A stretch of DNA of 64,000 bases from VFMC01 sp046331225. GTDB taxonomy: Bacteria > Actinomycetota > Acidimicrobiia > Acidimicrobiales > Ilumatobacteraceae. Position 1 is the stretch's first letter; every line of letters begins with the position of its first letter. Positions 32,650-41,627 of this stretch are shown here, piece by piece. Below the pieces are notes generated by a model. That model saw nothing but the letters and a program-made list of their open reading frames with translations. It searched no databases and was not told where the DNA came from. Location of the stretch: contig JAXLRF010000003.1 of assembly GCA_046331225.1 (NCBI GenBank), positions 62,001-126,000 on the forward strand, in the 5' to 3' direction. The translations under genes and the position numbers were made by a program.

Positions 32650-33441
32650 ATGGACGACTCCTCCTACCAGCGGCTGCGGATCGAGCGCCGCGAGCACGGC
32701 GTGATGCTGCTCACGCTGTCGAACCCTGCGAAGCTCAACGCCACCGACGCACTGCTGCACGCCGAGCTCGCCCGCGTGTTCCACGACGTCTCGTACGACG
32801 AGACGGTGCGGGCGGTCGTGGTGACCGGCGAGGGCAAGGCCTTCAGTGCCGGCGGCGACCTCGACTGGATCGCCGAGCAGGTGGGCAACCATGCGCAGAC
32901 GATGAAGGTGATGCGCGAGGCGGGCGACATCGTCCGCACGATGATCGACTGCGACACGCCGATCGTCAGTGCGATCAACGGCGTCGCCGTGGGTGCCGGG
33001 CTGGCCGTCGCGCTGATGGCCGACATCTCGATCATCGACGAGGCCACCCGGCTGACCGACGGGCACATCCGCCTCGGGGTGGGCGCCGGCGACCACGCCG
33101 TGGCGATCTGGCCGCTGCTGTGCGGCATGGCGAAGGCGAAGTACTACCTCCTCACCGCCGACTTCATCGACGGCCGCGAGGCCGAGCGGATCGGACTCGT
33201 CAGCAAGGCCGTGCCGGCCGACGAGGTGCTGCCGCAAGCGCTGGCGATCGCCGAGCGGCTCGCTCGCGGCCCCAAGGACGCGACGCGGCTCACCAAGCGG
33301 GCGCTCAACCACTGGCTCCGCGCCTCGCTGCCCAACTTCGAGGCGTCGCTCGCCTACGAGATGCTCAACTTCCTCGGCGCCGACGCCGCCGAGGGCCTCG
33401 CCGCCCTGCAGGCCAAGCGCGCACCGGAGTTCCCCGCATGA
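32650..33441 (+). CDS. Enoyl-CoA hydratase/isomerase family protein
   Basis: A 263-residue crotonase-fold protein acting on acyl-CoA. Oxyanion-hole motifs: GKAFSAGGDLDWI (about 63-75) and INGVAVGAGLAVALMADISI (about 108-127). The family's catalytic Glu positions fall in RLTDGHIRLGVGAGDH (about 140-153), where Gly/Ala replaces at least one of them, so it may be an isomerase or another crotonase rather than a hydratase. The gene is leaderless by promoter position, and its stop overlaps the next start (ATGA). Confidence 0.88.
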   Translation: MDDSSYQRLRIERREHGVMLLTLSNPAKLNATDALLHAELARVFHDVSYDETVRAVVVTGEGKAFSAGGDLDWIAEQVGNHAQTMKVMREAGDIVRTMIDCDTPIVSAINGVAVGAGLAVALMADISIIDEATRLTDGHIRLGVGAGDHAVAIWPLLCGMAKAKYYLLTADFIDGREAERIGLVSKAVPADEVLPQALAIAERLARGPKDATRLTKRALNHWLRASLPNFEASLAYEMLNFLGADAAEGLAALQAKRAPEFPA

Positions 33442-34268
33442 CCGACACCACTGGCACCTCGCCGACCCAGCTCGACGGCCACGACCTCGCGGTCGAGCTC
33501 GCGTTCGCGATGCGCCTCGCCACCGCCGCCGACGCGATCACGCTGCCGCACTACGAGCAGCGGAGCTTCAACCTCGACTGGAAGGCCAACCGCACCGAGG
33601 TCACCGAAGCCGACCGCGAGAGCGAGCTGGCGATCAGCTCGCTCGTGCTCGCCGAACGCCCGCACCACGGCCTGTTCGGCGAGGAGCACGGGTTGGTCGG
33701 CGACGCCGACTCGCCGTGGCGATGGATCATCGACCCGATCGACGGCACGTCGAACTTCGTGCGCGGCATCCCCGTCTGGGCCAGCCTGATCGCGCTCACC
33801 CACGTCGACCACGGCCCCGTCGTCGGTGTCGTGTCCGCCCCGGCGCTCGGCCGTCGCTGGTGGGCCGCACGCGGCCTCGGTGCCGTCGCCGAGACGGCCA
33901 CCGGCGGCGAACGCCCCTGCCGGGTGTCGACGGTGGCGTCGATCGAGGAGGCGCAGGTGACCGTCACGTTCGCCGCGGGCTGGGACGACCTCGGCCTCAC
34001 CGGCGACCTCGTCGCACTGCAGCAGCGCGCCTACCGGGCACGCGGGTTCGGCGACTTCTGGCAGCACATGCTGGTGGCCGAGGGCGCGATCGACCTGGCG
34101 ATCGACGCCGTCGGGCTGATGCCCTACGACCTGGCGGCCGTGCAGGTGATCGTCGAAGAGGCCGGCGGCACGTTCACCGACCGACACGGCGTGCGCACCT
34201 TCGAACACGACACCGCGATCAGCAGCAACGGACTGCTCCACGGCGAGATCGCCTCCCTCGGCCGCTGA
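33438..34268 (+). CDS. Inositol monophosphatase family protein, possible histidinol-phosphatase
   Basis: A 276-residue Mg-dependent phosphatase. Metal-binding motifs: GEEHG (about 75-79), the signature IIDPIDGTSNFVRGIPVW (about 97-114) and DLAIDAVGLMPYDLAAVQVIVEEAGG (about 217-242), with the family's WDxAA-type motif changed to YDLAA. Members hydrolyse inositol phosphate, histidinol phosphate (HisN) or PAP. HisN-type is possible, but no his gene is near. It is coupled by an ATGA overlap to the enoyl-CoA hydratase. Confidence 0.87.
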   Translation: MTDTTGTSPTQLDGHDLAVELAFAMRLATAADAITLPHYEQRSFNLDWKANRTEVTEADRESELAISSLVLAERPHHGLFGEEHGLVGDADSPWRWIIDPIDGTSNFVRGIPVWASLIALTHVDHGPVVGVVSAPALGRRWWAARGLGAVAETATGGERPCRVSTVASIEEAQVTVTFAAGWDDLGLTGDLVALQQRAYRARGFGDFWQHMLVAEGAIDLAIDAVGLMPYDLAAVQVIVEEAGGTFTDRHGVRTFEHDTAISSNGLLHGEIASLGR

Positions 34269-34291
34269 GCCGATCGGCACCGGTGGCCTGA

Positions 34292-34297
34292 CAGACT
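34292..34297 (+). promoter_or_regulatory. -10 element of the D-aminoacylase-like gene (leaderless)
   Basis: CAGACT, six nt before the GTG at 34304; the same hexamer and spacing as at 10168. Confidence 0.35.
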
Positions 34298-34303
34298 CGC
34301 GGC

Positions 34304-36019
<1,716 letters not shown>

Positions 36020-36035
36020 CGCCGCCCCGGCGGCG
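36020..36035. terminator. Bidirectional hairpin exactly filling a convergent gap
   Basis: CGCCGCC (36020-36026) and GGCGGCG (36029-36035) are perfect complements and occupy the whole 16-nt space between the stop codons of the D-aminoacylase and VOC genes. No T-run on either side. Confidence 0.55.
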
Positions 36036-36395
36036 CTACGCGATCGGGGTGGCGCCGAGGATCAGGCAGAACTCGTTGCCCTCGGGGTCGGCCATCACCT
36101 GGAACCCGCCGAGCTCGTCCCACATGATCTCGCCCACCCGCGTGGCGCCGAGCGCCTCGACGGCCTCGATCGCCTCGGCCAGGTCGTCGACGTCGACGTC
36201 GAGGTGCACGCGGTTCTTCACCGTCTTCGGCTCGGGCACCACCTGGAACGACACGGTGATGCCGTGCGGCGGGTACAGCGCGACCCACTCGTGGCTCTGA
36301 CGCACGACGTGACCGCCGAGCACCCCCAGCCAGAACTCGGCGAGGCGCGACGCATCGTGACAGTCGATCACCACCTCGTCGAGCCGGCCGATCAC
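36036..36395 (-). CDS. VOC family protein
   Basis: A 119-residue single vicinal-oxygen-chelate module of the glyoxalase-like type: LDEVVIDCHDASRLAEFWLGVLGG at the N-terminus and VHLDVDVDDLAEAIEAVEALGA in the middle, ending FQVMADPEGNEFCLI with the terminal metal-site Glu. Trp and Phe residues before the second half fit a small hydrophobic pocket. The GTG start is in a GTGA overlap with the stop of the mycothiol-type enzyme, so these two are translated together. Substrate unknown. Confidence 0.85.
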   Translation of the reverse strand: MIGRLDEVVIDCHDASRLAEFWLGVLGGHVVRQSHEWVALYPPHGITVSFQVVPEPKTVKNRVHLDVDVDDLAEAIEAVEALGATRVGEIMWDELGGFQVMADPEGNEFCLILGATPIA

Positions 36396-37021
36396 GAGGC
36401 GATCCGCTCGCCCAGCGACGACTCGGCCACGCCGAACACGAACCAGTGATCGAGGTACGGCGTCGGGTCGGCCGACCACCCGTAGGCCCGGGTCTCGTCG
36501 GCCGTGCGCCGGCCGAGCCGGCTGCGGAACAGCTCGAGATCGGACGTGACCACCTCGACCGACGGCAGACCGGCGCCGGCGACGTTCGAGGCGAAGCCGT
36601 CCCGCAACTGCGAGGCGACCCAACCGAGGACCTCGTCGGGCACCGCGATCGGACTGCCGAGCGCCGTGAGCAGATCGCACTCGTGCGTGTGCAGGTCGAT
36701 GACGGCCGCCGCTGCCGACATCCCATCGGGACTCGAGAGGAACGCCTCGACGAAGGGCCCCGTCTCGTTCCATCGAGCGATCATCTCGGCGACCGTGCGC
36801 CCCTGCCCGCGTTCGACCTGGGCCGCGGTCCAGGCCTCACCGGGCGCACCGGCCATGTTGCCGGCCGTGGCGTCGTCGGCGACTCCGCTCAGGTGCGCGA
36901 TCACGTCGTGCACGTCCCACGCCGGCGTCGCCGCCACGGGCAGCCCGGCCATCGAATCGTCCACCAACGCGCCGATCCGCTCTCGCGCCGATCGGTACCA
37001 GGCCCCAAGGTCCACGCTCAT
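36392..37021 (-). CDS. Maleylpyruvate isomerase family mycothiol-dependent enzyme (DinB fold)
   Basis: A 209-residue four-helix-bundle protein of the mycothiol S-transferase/DinB group. Metal-binding His are placed as expected: the first in WDVHDVIAHLSG (about 42-53) and the pair in DLHTHECDLLTALG (about 118-131). The helix 1 start YRSARERIGALVDD is typical. Mycothiol is the thiol of actinobacteria, so the gene supports the lineage. ATG at 37021 has TACAGT 7 nt upstream. The VOC protein downstream is coupled, and both may act on a thiol conjugate. Confidence 0.82.
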   Translation of the reverse strand: MSVDLGAWYRSARERIGALVDDSMAGLPVAATPAWDVHDVIAHLSGVADDATAGNMAGAPGEAWTAAQVERGQGRTVAEMIARWNETGPFVEAFLSSPDGMSAAAAVIDLHTHECDLLTALGSPIAVPDEVLGWVASQLRDGFASNVAGAGLPSVEVVTSDLELFRSRLGRRTADETRAYGWSADPTPYLDHWFVFGVAESSLGERIAS

Positions 37022-37028
37022 GGCCTGG

Positions 37029-37034
37029 ACTGTA
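37029..37034 (-). promoter_or_regulatory. -10 element of the mycothiol-type enzyme (leaderless)
   Basis: TACAGT on the minus strand, 7 nt before the ATG at 37021. Confidence 0.5.
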
Positions 37035-37094
37035 CGCACCGCCCGGGGTCGCCGTCTCGGACGGAACCGAGTTCTGCTCGGCGACGCCCTGCCC

Positions 37095-37100
37095 TAACCT
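37095..37100 (+). promoter_or_regulatory. -10 element of the PLP-dependent transsulfuration gene
   Basis: TAACCT, 8 nt before the GTG at 37109. Confidence 0.45.
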
Positions 37101-37108
37101 GGCACCTC

Positions 37109-38266
37109 GTGACCGAGCACCAGCCCGCCACCAAGGCGATCACCTCCGGCCGCGGCGCGAGTGGCACCTCACTGGCCCCAGCCCTGTGGGCCTCGACGGT
37201 GTGGGAGAGCGCCAGCCTGGTCGATGCACGCCGCCGGGCAACGGGCATGCGGGCGGCCGAGTTCTACAGCCGCTACGCGAACCCGACGGTTCGCTCGTTC
37301 GAGGAGGCCGTCGCCACGCTCGAGGGCGCCGAGGACTCGATCGCGTTCGCCTCGGGCATGGGTGCCGTCGCCAGCGTCGTGCTCGCGCTCTGCTCGTCCG
37401 GCGACCACGTCGTCGCGCAGCGGCAGCTCTACGCCGGCACCCTCGCGTTCCTGCAGGGGCCGTGTGCCCGTCTGGGCATCGAGACCACGTTCGTCGACGG
37501 CCACGTGCCGGGTGCGTTCACCGAGGCGGTGCGGCCGGGCAAGACCATGCTCGTGCTGGCCGAGACACCGTCCAACCCGCGCCTCGATCTCGTCGACCTG
37601 GACGAGCTCGGCGCGTTGCGTGGGCCGGTCACCGTGGTCGACTCCACGCTCGCCACACCGCTCGGCCAGCGACCGCTCGACCACGGCATCCACCTGTCGC
37701 TGCACTCGGCCACCAAGGGCATCGCCGGCCACAACGACGCCACCCTCGGCGTGGTGAGCGGCGAGAAGGACTACACCGACGCCATCTGGTCGTACGCGGT
37801 GCTGCACGGCGCGACGCCGTCGCCGTTCGACGCGCTCAACGCACTGCGCGGCATCCGCACCCTGTCGGTGCGCACCACGCACCAGTCCGACAGCGCCTTC
37901 TACCTCGCCGAGTCGTTGCTCGAGCACCCCAAGGTCTCGGCGGTGCACTATCCCGGCCTCGCGAGCCACCCGCAGGCCGAGCTCGCGAAACGGCAGATGC
38001 GCCACGGCGGCACGATGATCGCGATCGAGCTCGCCGAGGGCCTGGCCGCCGCCGAGCGGTTCCTCGATCGGGTCGAGCTGCTGCACCGGGCCACCTCGCT
38101 CGGTGGTCCCGAGACGCTCGTGTGCCACCCGGCCACCACCACGCACGCCAGCCTCACCCCCGACGAGGCAGCGCACGTCGGCGTCACCCCGGGCATGCTG
38201 CGCTTCTCGATCGGTCTCGAAGACCCGACCGACCTGCTGCGCGACATCCTGCACGCGCTCGACTGA
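37109..38266 (+). CDS. Cystathionine gamma-synthase/lyase-type PLP enzyme
   Basis: A 385-residue PLP-dependent enzyme of the Cys/Met metabolism family. Seen: the substrate-side YSRYANPTVRSFEEAVATLEGAE (about 50-72), the cofactor loop FASGMGAVASVVLAL (about 76-90), LAETPSNPRLDLVD near 150, the PLP-binding Lys in HSATKGIAGHND (Lys near 200), and the C-terminal LRFSIGLEDPTDLLRDI. It may act as cystathionine synthase or lyase, homocysteine synthase or methionine lyase; these cannot be separated by motif. The alpha/beta hydrolase follows 14 nt downstream. Confidence 0.9.
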   Translation: MTEHQPATKAITSGRGASGTSLAPALWASTVWESASLVDARRRATGMRAAEFYSRYANPTVRSFEEAVATLEGAEDSIAFASGMGAVASVVLALCSSGDHVVAQRQLYAGTLAFLQGPCARLGIETTFVDGHVPGAFTEAVRPGKTMLVLAETPSNPRLDLVDLDELGALRGPVTVVDSTLATPLGQRPLDHGIHLSLHSATKGIAGHNDATLGVVSGEKDYTDAIWSYAVLHGATPSPFDALNALRGIRTLSVRTTHQSDSAFYLAESLLEHPKVSAVHYPGLASHPQAELAKRQMRHGGTMIAIELAEGLAAAERFLDRVELLHRATSLGGPETLVCHPATTTHASLTPDEAAHVGVTPGMLRFSIGLEDPTDLLRDILHALD

Positions 38267-38280
38267 GGACGACCGCCGAC

Positions 38281-38937
38281 ATGGCACGCGTGCTGCTGCT
38301 GCACGGACTCGGTGGCACGGGCGCCACGATGTGGCCCCTCGTCGGTCACCTCGCCAACGTGCACCACACCGCGTTCGCGCCCACGCTGCCGGGGCACGGC
38401 TCGTCGCCCGACGACCTGGTCGGTGTCGAGTTCGACGACTGGGTCGAGGCCGCACGCGAGTGGGACACCGACGTGGTGGTCGGCCAGTCGATGGGCGCTG
38501 CGGTGGCACTGGCGCTGGCCGCCGAGGGCCGCGTGCGCGGCGCCGTGGTCGTCAACCCGCTCGCCCCCGATCCCGACGCCATCGACGGTCTCGAATGGCG
38601 GCAGTCACGTGGGCACACCACCATCGAGGTCGGTGCGTCGTCGGTCGGCGAGGTCGCCTACGAGACGCTGCCGATCGAGGCGTTGCTCGCCATGCACACG
38701 GGACTGCTCGGCCTCGATCTCGCCTCGGTCACCGTGCCGGTGCTCGTGGTGACGAGCGCCGACGACGACGTGGTCGACCCGGCCGCGTCGGACGTGGTGG
38801 CCGCGGCGCTGGGCGGCGAGGTGACGCGACTGGTGCTGCGCAGCGGCGGGCACGTGGCCAGCCTCGACGCCGGCCGCGACGTGCTCGCCGCGGCGATCGT
38901 CGACTTCGTCGAGCGCGTGATGCGACCGGCCGGCTGA
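38281..38937 (+). CDS. Alpha/beta hydrolase
   Basis: A 218-residue small alpha/beta hydrolase. The nucleophile elbow is VVGQSMGAAVALA (Ser near 64), the oxyanion loop HGLGGTGATMW (about 7-17), the acid is probably Asp in TSADDDVVDPAASD near 160, and the final His is in SGGHVASLD near 195. No lid domain of note. ATG at 38281 is preceded by GAGGAC. Likely co-transcribed with the PLP enzyme. Could be an esterase, lipase or thioesterase. Confidence 0.83.
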   Translation: MARVLLLHGLGGTGATMWPLVGHLANVHHTAFAPTLPGHGSSPDDLVGVEFDDWVEAAREWDTDVVVGQSMGAAVALALAAEGRVRGAVVVNPLAPDPDAIDGLEWRQSRGHTTIEVGASSVGEVAYETLPIEALLAMHTGLLGLDLASVTVPVLVVTSADDDVVDPAASDVVAAALGGEVTRLVLRSGGHVASLDAGRDVLAAAIVDFVERVMRPAG

Positions 38938-38944
38938 CGCCGGA

Positions 38945-40141
38945 TCAGTCGAGCTCGCTGCCCACGACGCTGACGAAGCTCACGCACGCACCCGGGCCCC
39001 CGCCCAGGTTGTGGGTGAGCGCCTTGTTCTTGCCGGCGCCGATGCTCTGGATCTGGCGCGGTCCGGCCTCGCCACGCAGCTGCAGCCAGCACTCGAACAG
39101 CATCCGCAGTCCCGACGCGCCGATCGGGTGCCCGAACGACTTGAGACCGCCGTCGGGGTTGACCGGCAGTTCGCCGTCGAGGTCGAAGGTGCCGGCGAGC
39201 ACCTCCTTCCACCCCATCCCGCGCTCCGCGAACCCGAGGTCCTCCATCAGCACCAGCTCGGTCGGGGTGAAGCAGTCGTGCACCTCGGCCATCGCGAGCT
39301 CGGCCCGCGGGTTGTCGATCCCGGCCTGCGCGTACGCGTCGCTCGCCGAGTGCACGACCTCGTCGAACGACGTGTAGTCGTAGGCCGGGTCGATCGGTCC
39401 GCTCGCCGGTCCCGCCACGAACGACAGGGCCTTCACGTAGATCGGGTGATCGGTGTACTTGTGGGCGTCCTCGGCGCGCACGATGATCGCCGCGGCCGAG
39501 CCGTCGCTCACACCGCTGCAGTCGAAGATGCCGAGCGGGCCGGCCACGATCGGACTGCACGCGATGGTCTCCTTCGGCACCTCCTTGCGGAACTGTGCAC
39601 GCGGGTTGAGCGCCCCGTTGCGATGGTTCTTCCAGGCGATGCGGGTGAGGACGTCCTTGAGCTCCTGGTCGTCGACGCCGTACTTCTTGGCGTACGCCGG
39701 CGCGAGCAGGCTGAACGACGCCGGCGCGGTGACGGTGGCCGCCGTGCCGTCGTTGGCCGGTGCGCTGACCACCAGACCCGAGTAGCCCGAGTCCTTGAGC
39801 TTCTCGACACCGATCGCCATGGCGATGTCGTAGGCACCGCTCGCGACCGCGTAGCACGCATTGCGGAACGCCTCGCTGCCGGTGGCGCAGTAGTTCTCGA
39901 CGTGGGTGACCGGCTTGTGCTGGATCTTGAGCGGGCGGCTGAGCGTGAGGCCGGACAAGCCCGACCCCATCGTGCCCAGCCAGAACGCGTCGACGTCGTC
40001 GAGGGTGATGCCCGCGCTGGTGAGCGCCGCCGACGACGACTCGATCAGCATGTCGTCGGTGCTCTTGTCCCAGTGCTCGCCGAAGGGCGTGCAGCCCATG
40101 CCGACGATCGCCACCTTGTCCCGGATGCCGTGACTCGCCAT
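38945..40141 (-). CDS. Thiolase family protein (SCP-x/acetyl-CoA acetyltransferase type)
   Basis: A 398-residue thiolase. Catalytic Cys in VENYCATGSEAFRNA (about 80-94), and the C-terminal catalytic His in LKSFGHPIGASGLRML (about 333-348). The last motif is GGGPGACVSFVSV, where a Cys would be the second catalytic residue. It is of the SCP-x-like type that works with a DUF35 partner, and that partner is encoded immediately upstream fused to an HMG-CoA-synthase-like domain. ATG at 40141 has a good Shine-Dalgarno (AGAGGAG). Gap to the upstream gene is 29 nt. Function: thiolytic or Claisen C-C chemistry on acyl-CoA, possibly from sterol or branched-chain breakdown. Confidence 0.9.
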   Translation of the reverse strand: MASHGIRDKVAIVGMGCTPFGEHWDKSTDDMLIESSSAALTSAGITLDDVDAFWLGTMGSGLSGLTLSRPLKIQHKPVTHVENYCATGSEAFRNACYAVASGAYDIAMAIGVEKLKDSGYSGLVVSAPANDGTAATVTAPASFSLLAPAYAKKYGVDDQELKDVLTRIAWKNHRNGALNPRAQFRKEVPKETIACSPIVAGPLGIFDCSGVSDGSAAAIIVRAEDAHKYTDHPIYVKALSFVAGPASGPIDPAYDYTSFDEVVHSASDAYAQAGIDNPRAELAMAEVHDCFTPTELVLMEDLGFAERGMGWKEVLAGTFDLDGELPVNPDGGLKSFGHPIGASGLRMLFECWLQLRGEAGPRQIQSIGAGKNKALTHNLGGGPGACVSFVSVVGSELD

Positions 40142-40170
40142 TGCTCGCTCCTCTCGTGCCGTGCCGCCGT

Positions 40171-41565
40171 TCAGGCGAGCGGCTTCGCCTTCCAGAAGTA
40201 GTTGTGGATGCCGTCCTGTGTGTACAGGCGGCGGAACGTCATCTCGACCCGGTCACCGATCCGCACCGAGGCCGGGTCGACGTCGGTGAGCTCGCACTGG
40301 AACCGGCCACCGCCGTCGAAGTCGATCACCGCCGCCACAACCGGCGGGCTGAGGCTGAACGCCAGCCGGTCGACGGTGAACGTGGCGATCGTGGCGCGCA
40401 CGTCGGCCATCCGCACCAGCTCCATGCGGTCGATGGCACCGCTCTGCATGCTCACGCGCGCCGGCGGTAGGTGGACGAAGCCGGCCTCGTCGCGTGAGCC
40501 GAACAGGCCGTACTTCCACGCGTTGGAGCGCATCGACGGCGGCGCCGCCGGACGGTCGGGCTCGGGGCGGCGCGGTGGCTCGCGGTGCAGCAGGCCGCGC
40601 CACGTGAGGAAGCTCGCGTAGGCCAGGGAGTCGTTGGTGGCGGCGATCGCCTCGCGCACCGTCTGCGCGGGGCGACGGCTCCCGATGCGGTCGGTCACCC
40701 GCAGCAACCACGTGCTGCACCCGTCGGCGAGCGTGACGACGGCGATCGTGTCGCCGGCCACTGCCCGGTCGAGCACGTCGCACAGCAGCAGCCCGGGGTG
40801 CGCGGCACCGGTGTTGCCCACGGTGCCGGCCAGGTCGTCGACGATCGCATCGGGTCGTGCACCGATCGCACGTCGAGCGGCGGCGACCGCACGAGTGTGG
40901 AGGCCGGTGACGATCACGTGGTCGATCTCGTCGATCGTGAGGCCCGCCGACTTGAGCGCGTCGTCGACCGATTGCGACACCAGCGGCAGGTACGCGTGCT
41001 CGCCGAAGCGCTCCTCCCACTGCTTCGAGGCGGTCTCGCCCGGCTGGCGCCAGCGGTCGACGAACTCGGCCGTGGCGTCGGCGCCACCGATCCCGACGGC
41101 GATCGCCTCGGCGCCGTCGCCCATCACGAACGCCACCGCCGCGTCACCGCCTGCGGACTCGTCGGCGCCGCCGGGCAGGCCGGTGCGGATGTCGGACATG
41201 ACGGCCAGGCCGCCGCGCAGTCCGGCGATCATGATCGCCCCGGCCGACGAACGCACCGAGCCGACCGTGTCGACGGCGCCGGCCGACGACGGCAGTGCGA
41301 GCGCGGCATGAATCGCGGTGGCGTTGGTCTTGTCGGCATAGGCCGGCGCCGTGGTGGCGAACGCGACGATCGGCGGCTCGTACCCGGACGGTGCCCAGGC
41401 GAGCGCTCGCCGCGCCGCCTCGACCCCCATCGAGGTGGTGTCCTCGTCGTAGCTGGCCACGCTGCGGGTGCCCTTGCCGCCACCGGTGCCGAGCGCGCCG
41501 GCGATGGCGCTGCGCTGCAGCCGCCAGTAGGGCACGTAGGCCCCGTAGCTCACGATGCCTGACAT
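40171..41565 (-). CDS. HMG-CoA-synthase-like domain fused to a DUF35 OB-fold domain
   Basis: A 464-residue fusion. Residues 1 to about 325 resemble archaeal-type hydroxymethylglutaryl-CoA synthase: GIVSYGAYVPYWRLQRSAI, then SVASYDEDTTSMGVEAARRAL, then TVGNTGAAHPGLLLCDVLD. The last 130 residues form an OB-fold of the DUF35 type (VDRLAFSLSPPVVAAVIDFDGGGRFQCELTD). In archaea, thiolase, HMG-CoA synthase and DUF35 form one complex, and the thiolase gene follows here. Two oddities: where the catalytic Cys of HMG-CoA synthase would be, the sequence reads TVGSVRSSAGA with no Cys, and the DUF35 part lacks its usual zinc-finger Cys. ATG at 41565 has TATGGT 7 nt upstream. Confidence 0.83.
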   Translation of the reverse strand: MSGIVSYGAYVPYWRLQRSAIAGALGTGGGKGTRSVASYDEDTTSMGVEAARRALAWAPSGYEPPIVAFATTAPAYADKTNATAIHAALALPSSAGAVDTVGSVRSSAGAIMIAGLRGGLAVMSDIRTGLPGGADESAGGDAAVAFVMGDGAEAIAVGIGGADATAEFVDRWRQPGETASKQWEERFGEHAYLPLVSQSVDDALKSAGLTIDEIDHVIVTGLHTRAVAAARRAIGARPDAIVDDLAGTVGNTGAAHPGLLLCDVLDRAVAGDTIAVVTLADGCSTWLLRVTDRIGSRRPAQTVREAIAATNDSLAYASFLTWRGLLHREPPRRPEPDRPAAPPSMRSNAWKYGLFGSRDEAGFVHLPPARVSMQSGAIDRMELVRMADVRATIATFTVDRLAFSLSPPVVAAVIDFDGGGRFQCELTDVDPASVRIGDRVEMTFRRLYTQDGIHNYFWKAKPLA

Positions 41566-41572
41566 GCGCGGC

Positions 41573-41578
41573 ACCATA
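41573..41578 (-). promoter_or_regulatory. -10 element of the HMG-CoA-synthase/DUF35 gene (leaderless)
   Basis: TATGGT on the minus strand, 7 nt before the ATG at 41565. Confidence 0.5.
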
Positions 41579-41613
41579 CACACGTGGTGCCCGGCCGTCA
41601 GCAGCGGGGCGCG

Positions 41614-41619
41614 TACCGT
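41614..41619 (+). promoter_or_regulatory. -10 element of the penicillin acylase gene
   Basis: TACCGT, 8 nt before the ATG at 41628. Confidence 0.45.
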
Positions 41620-41627
41620 TGCGCCCC

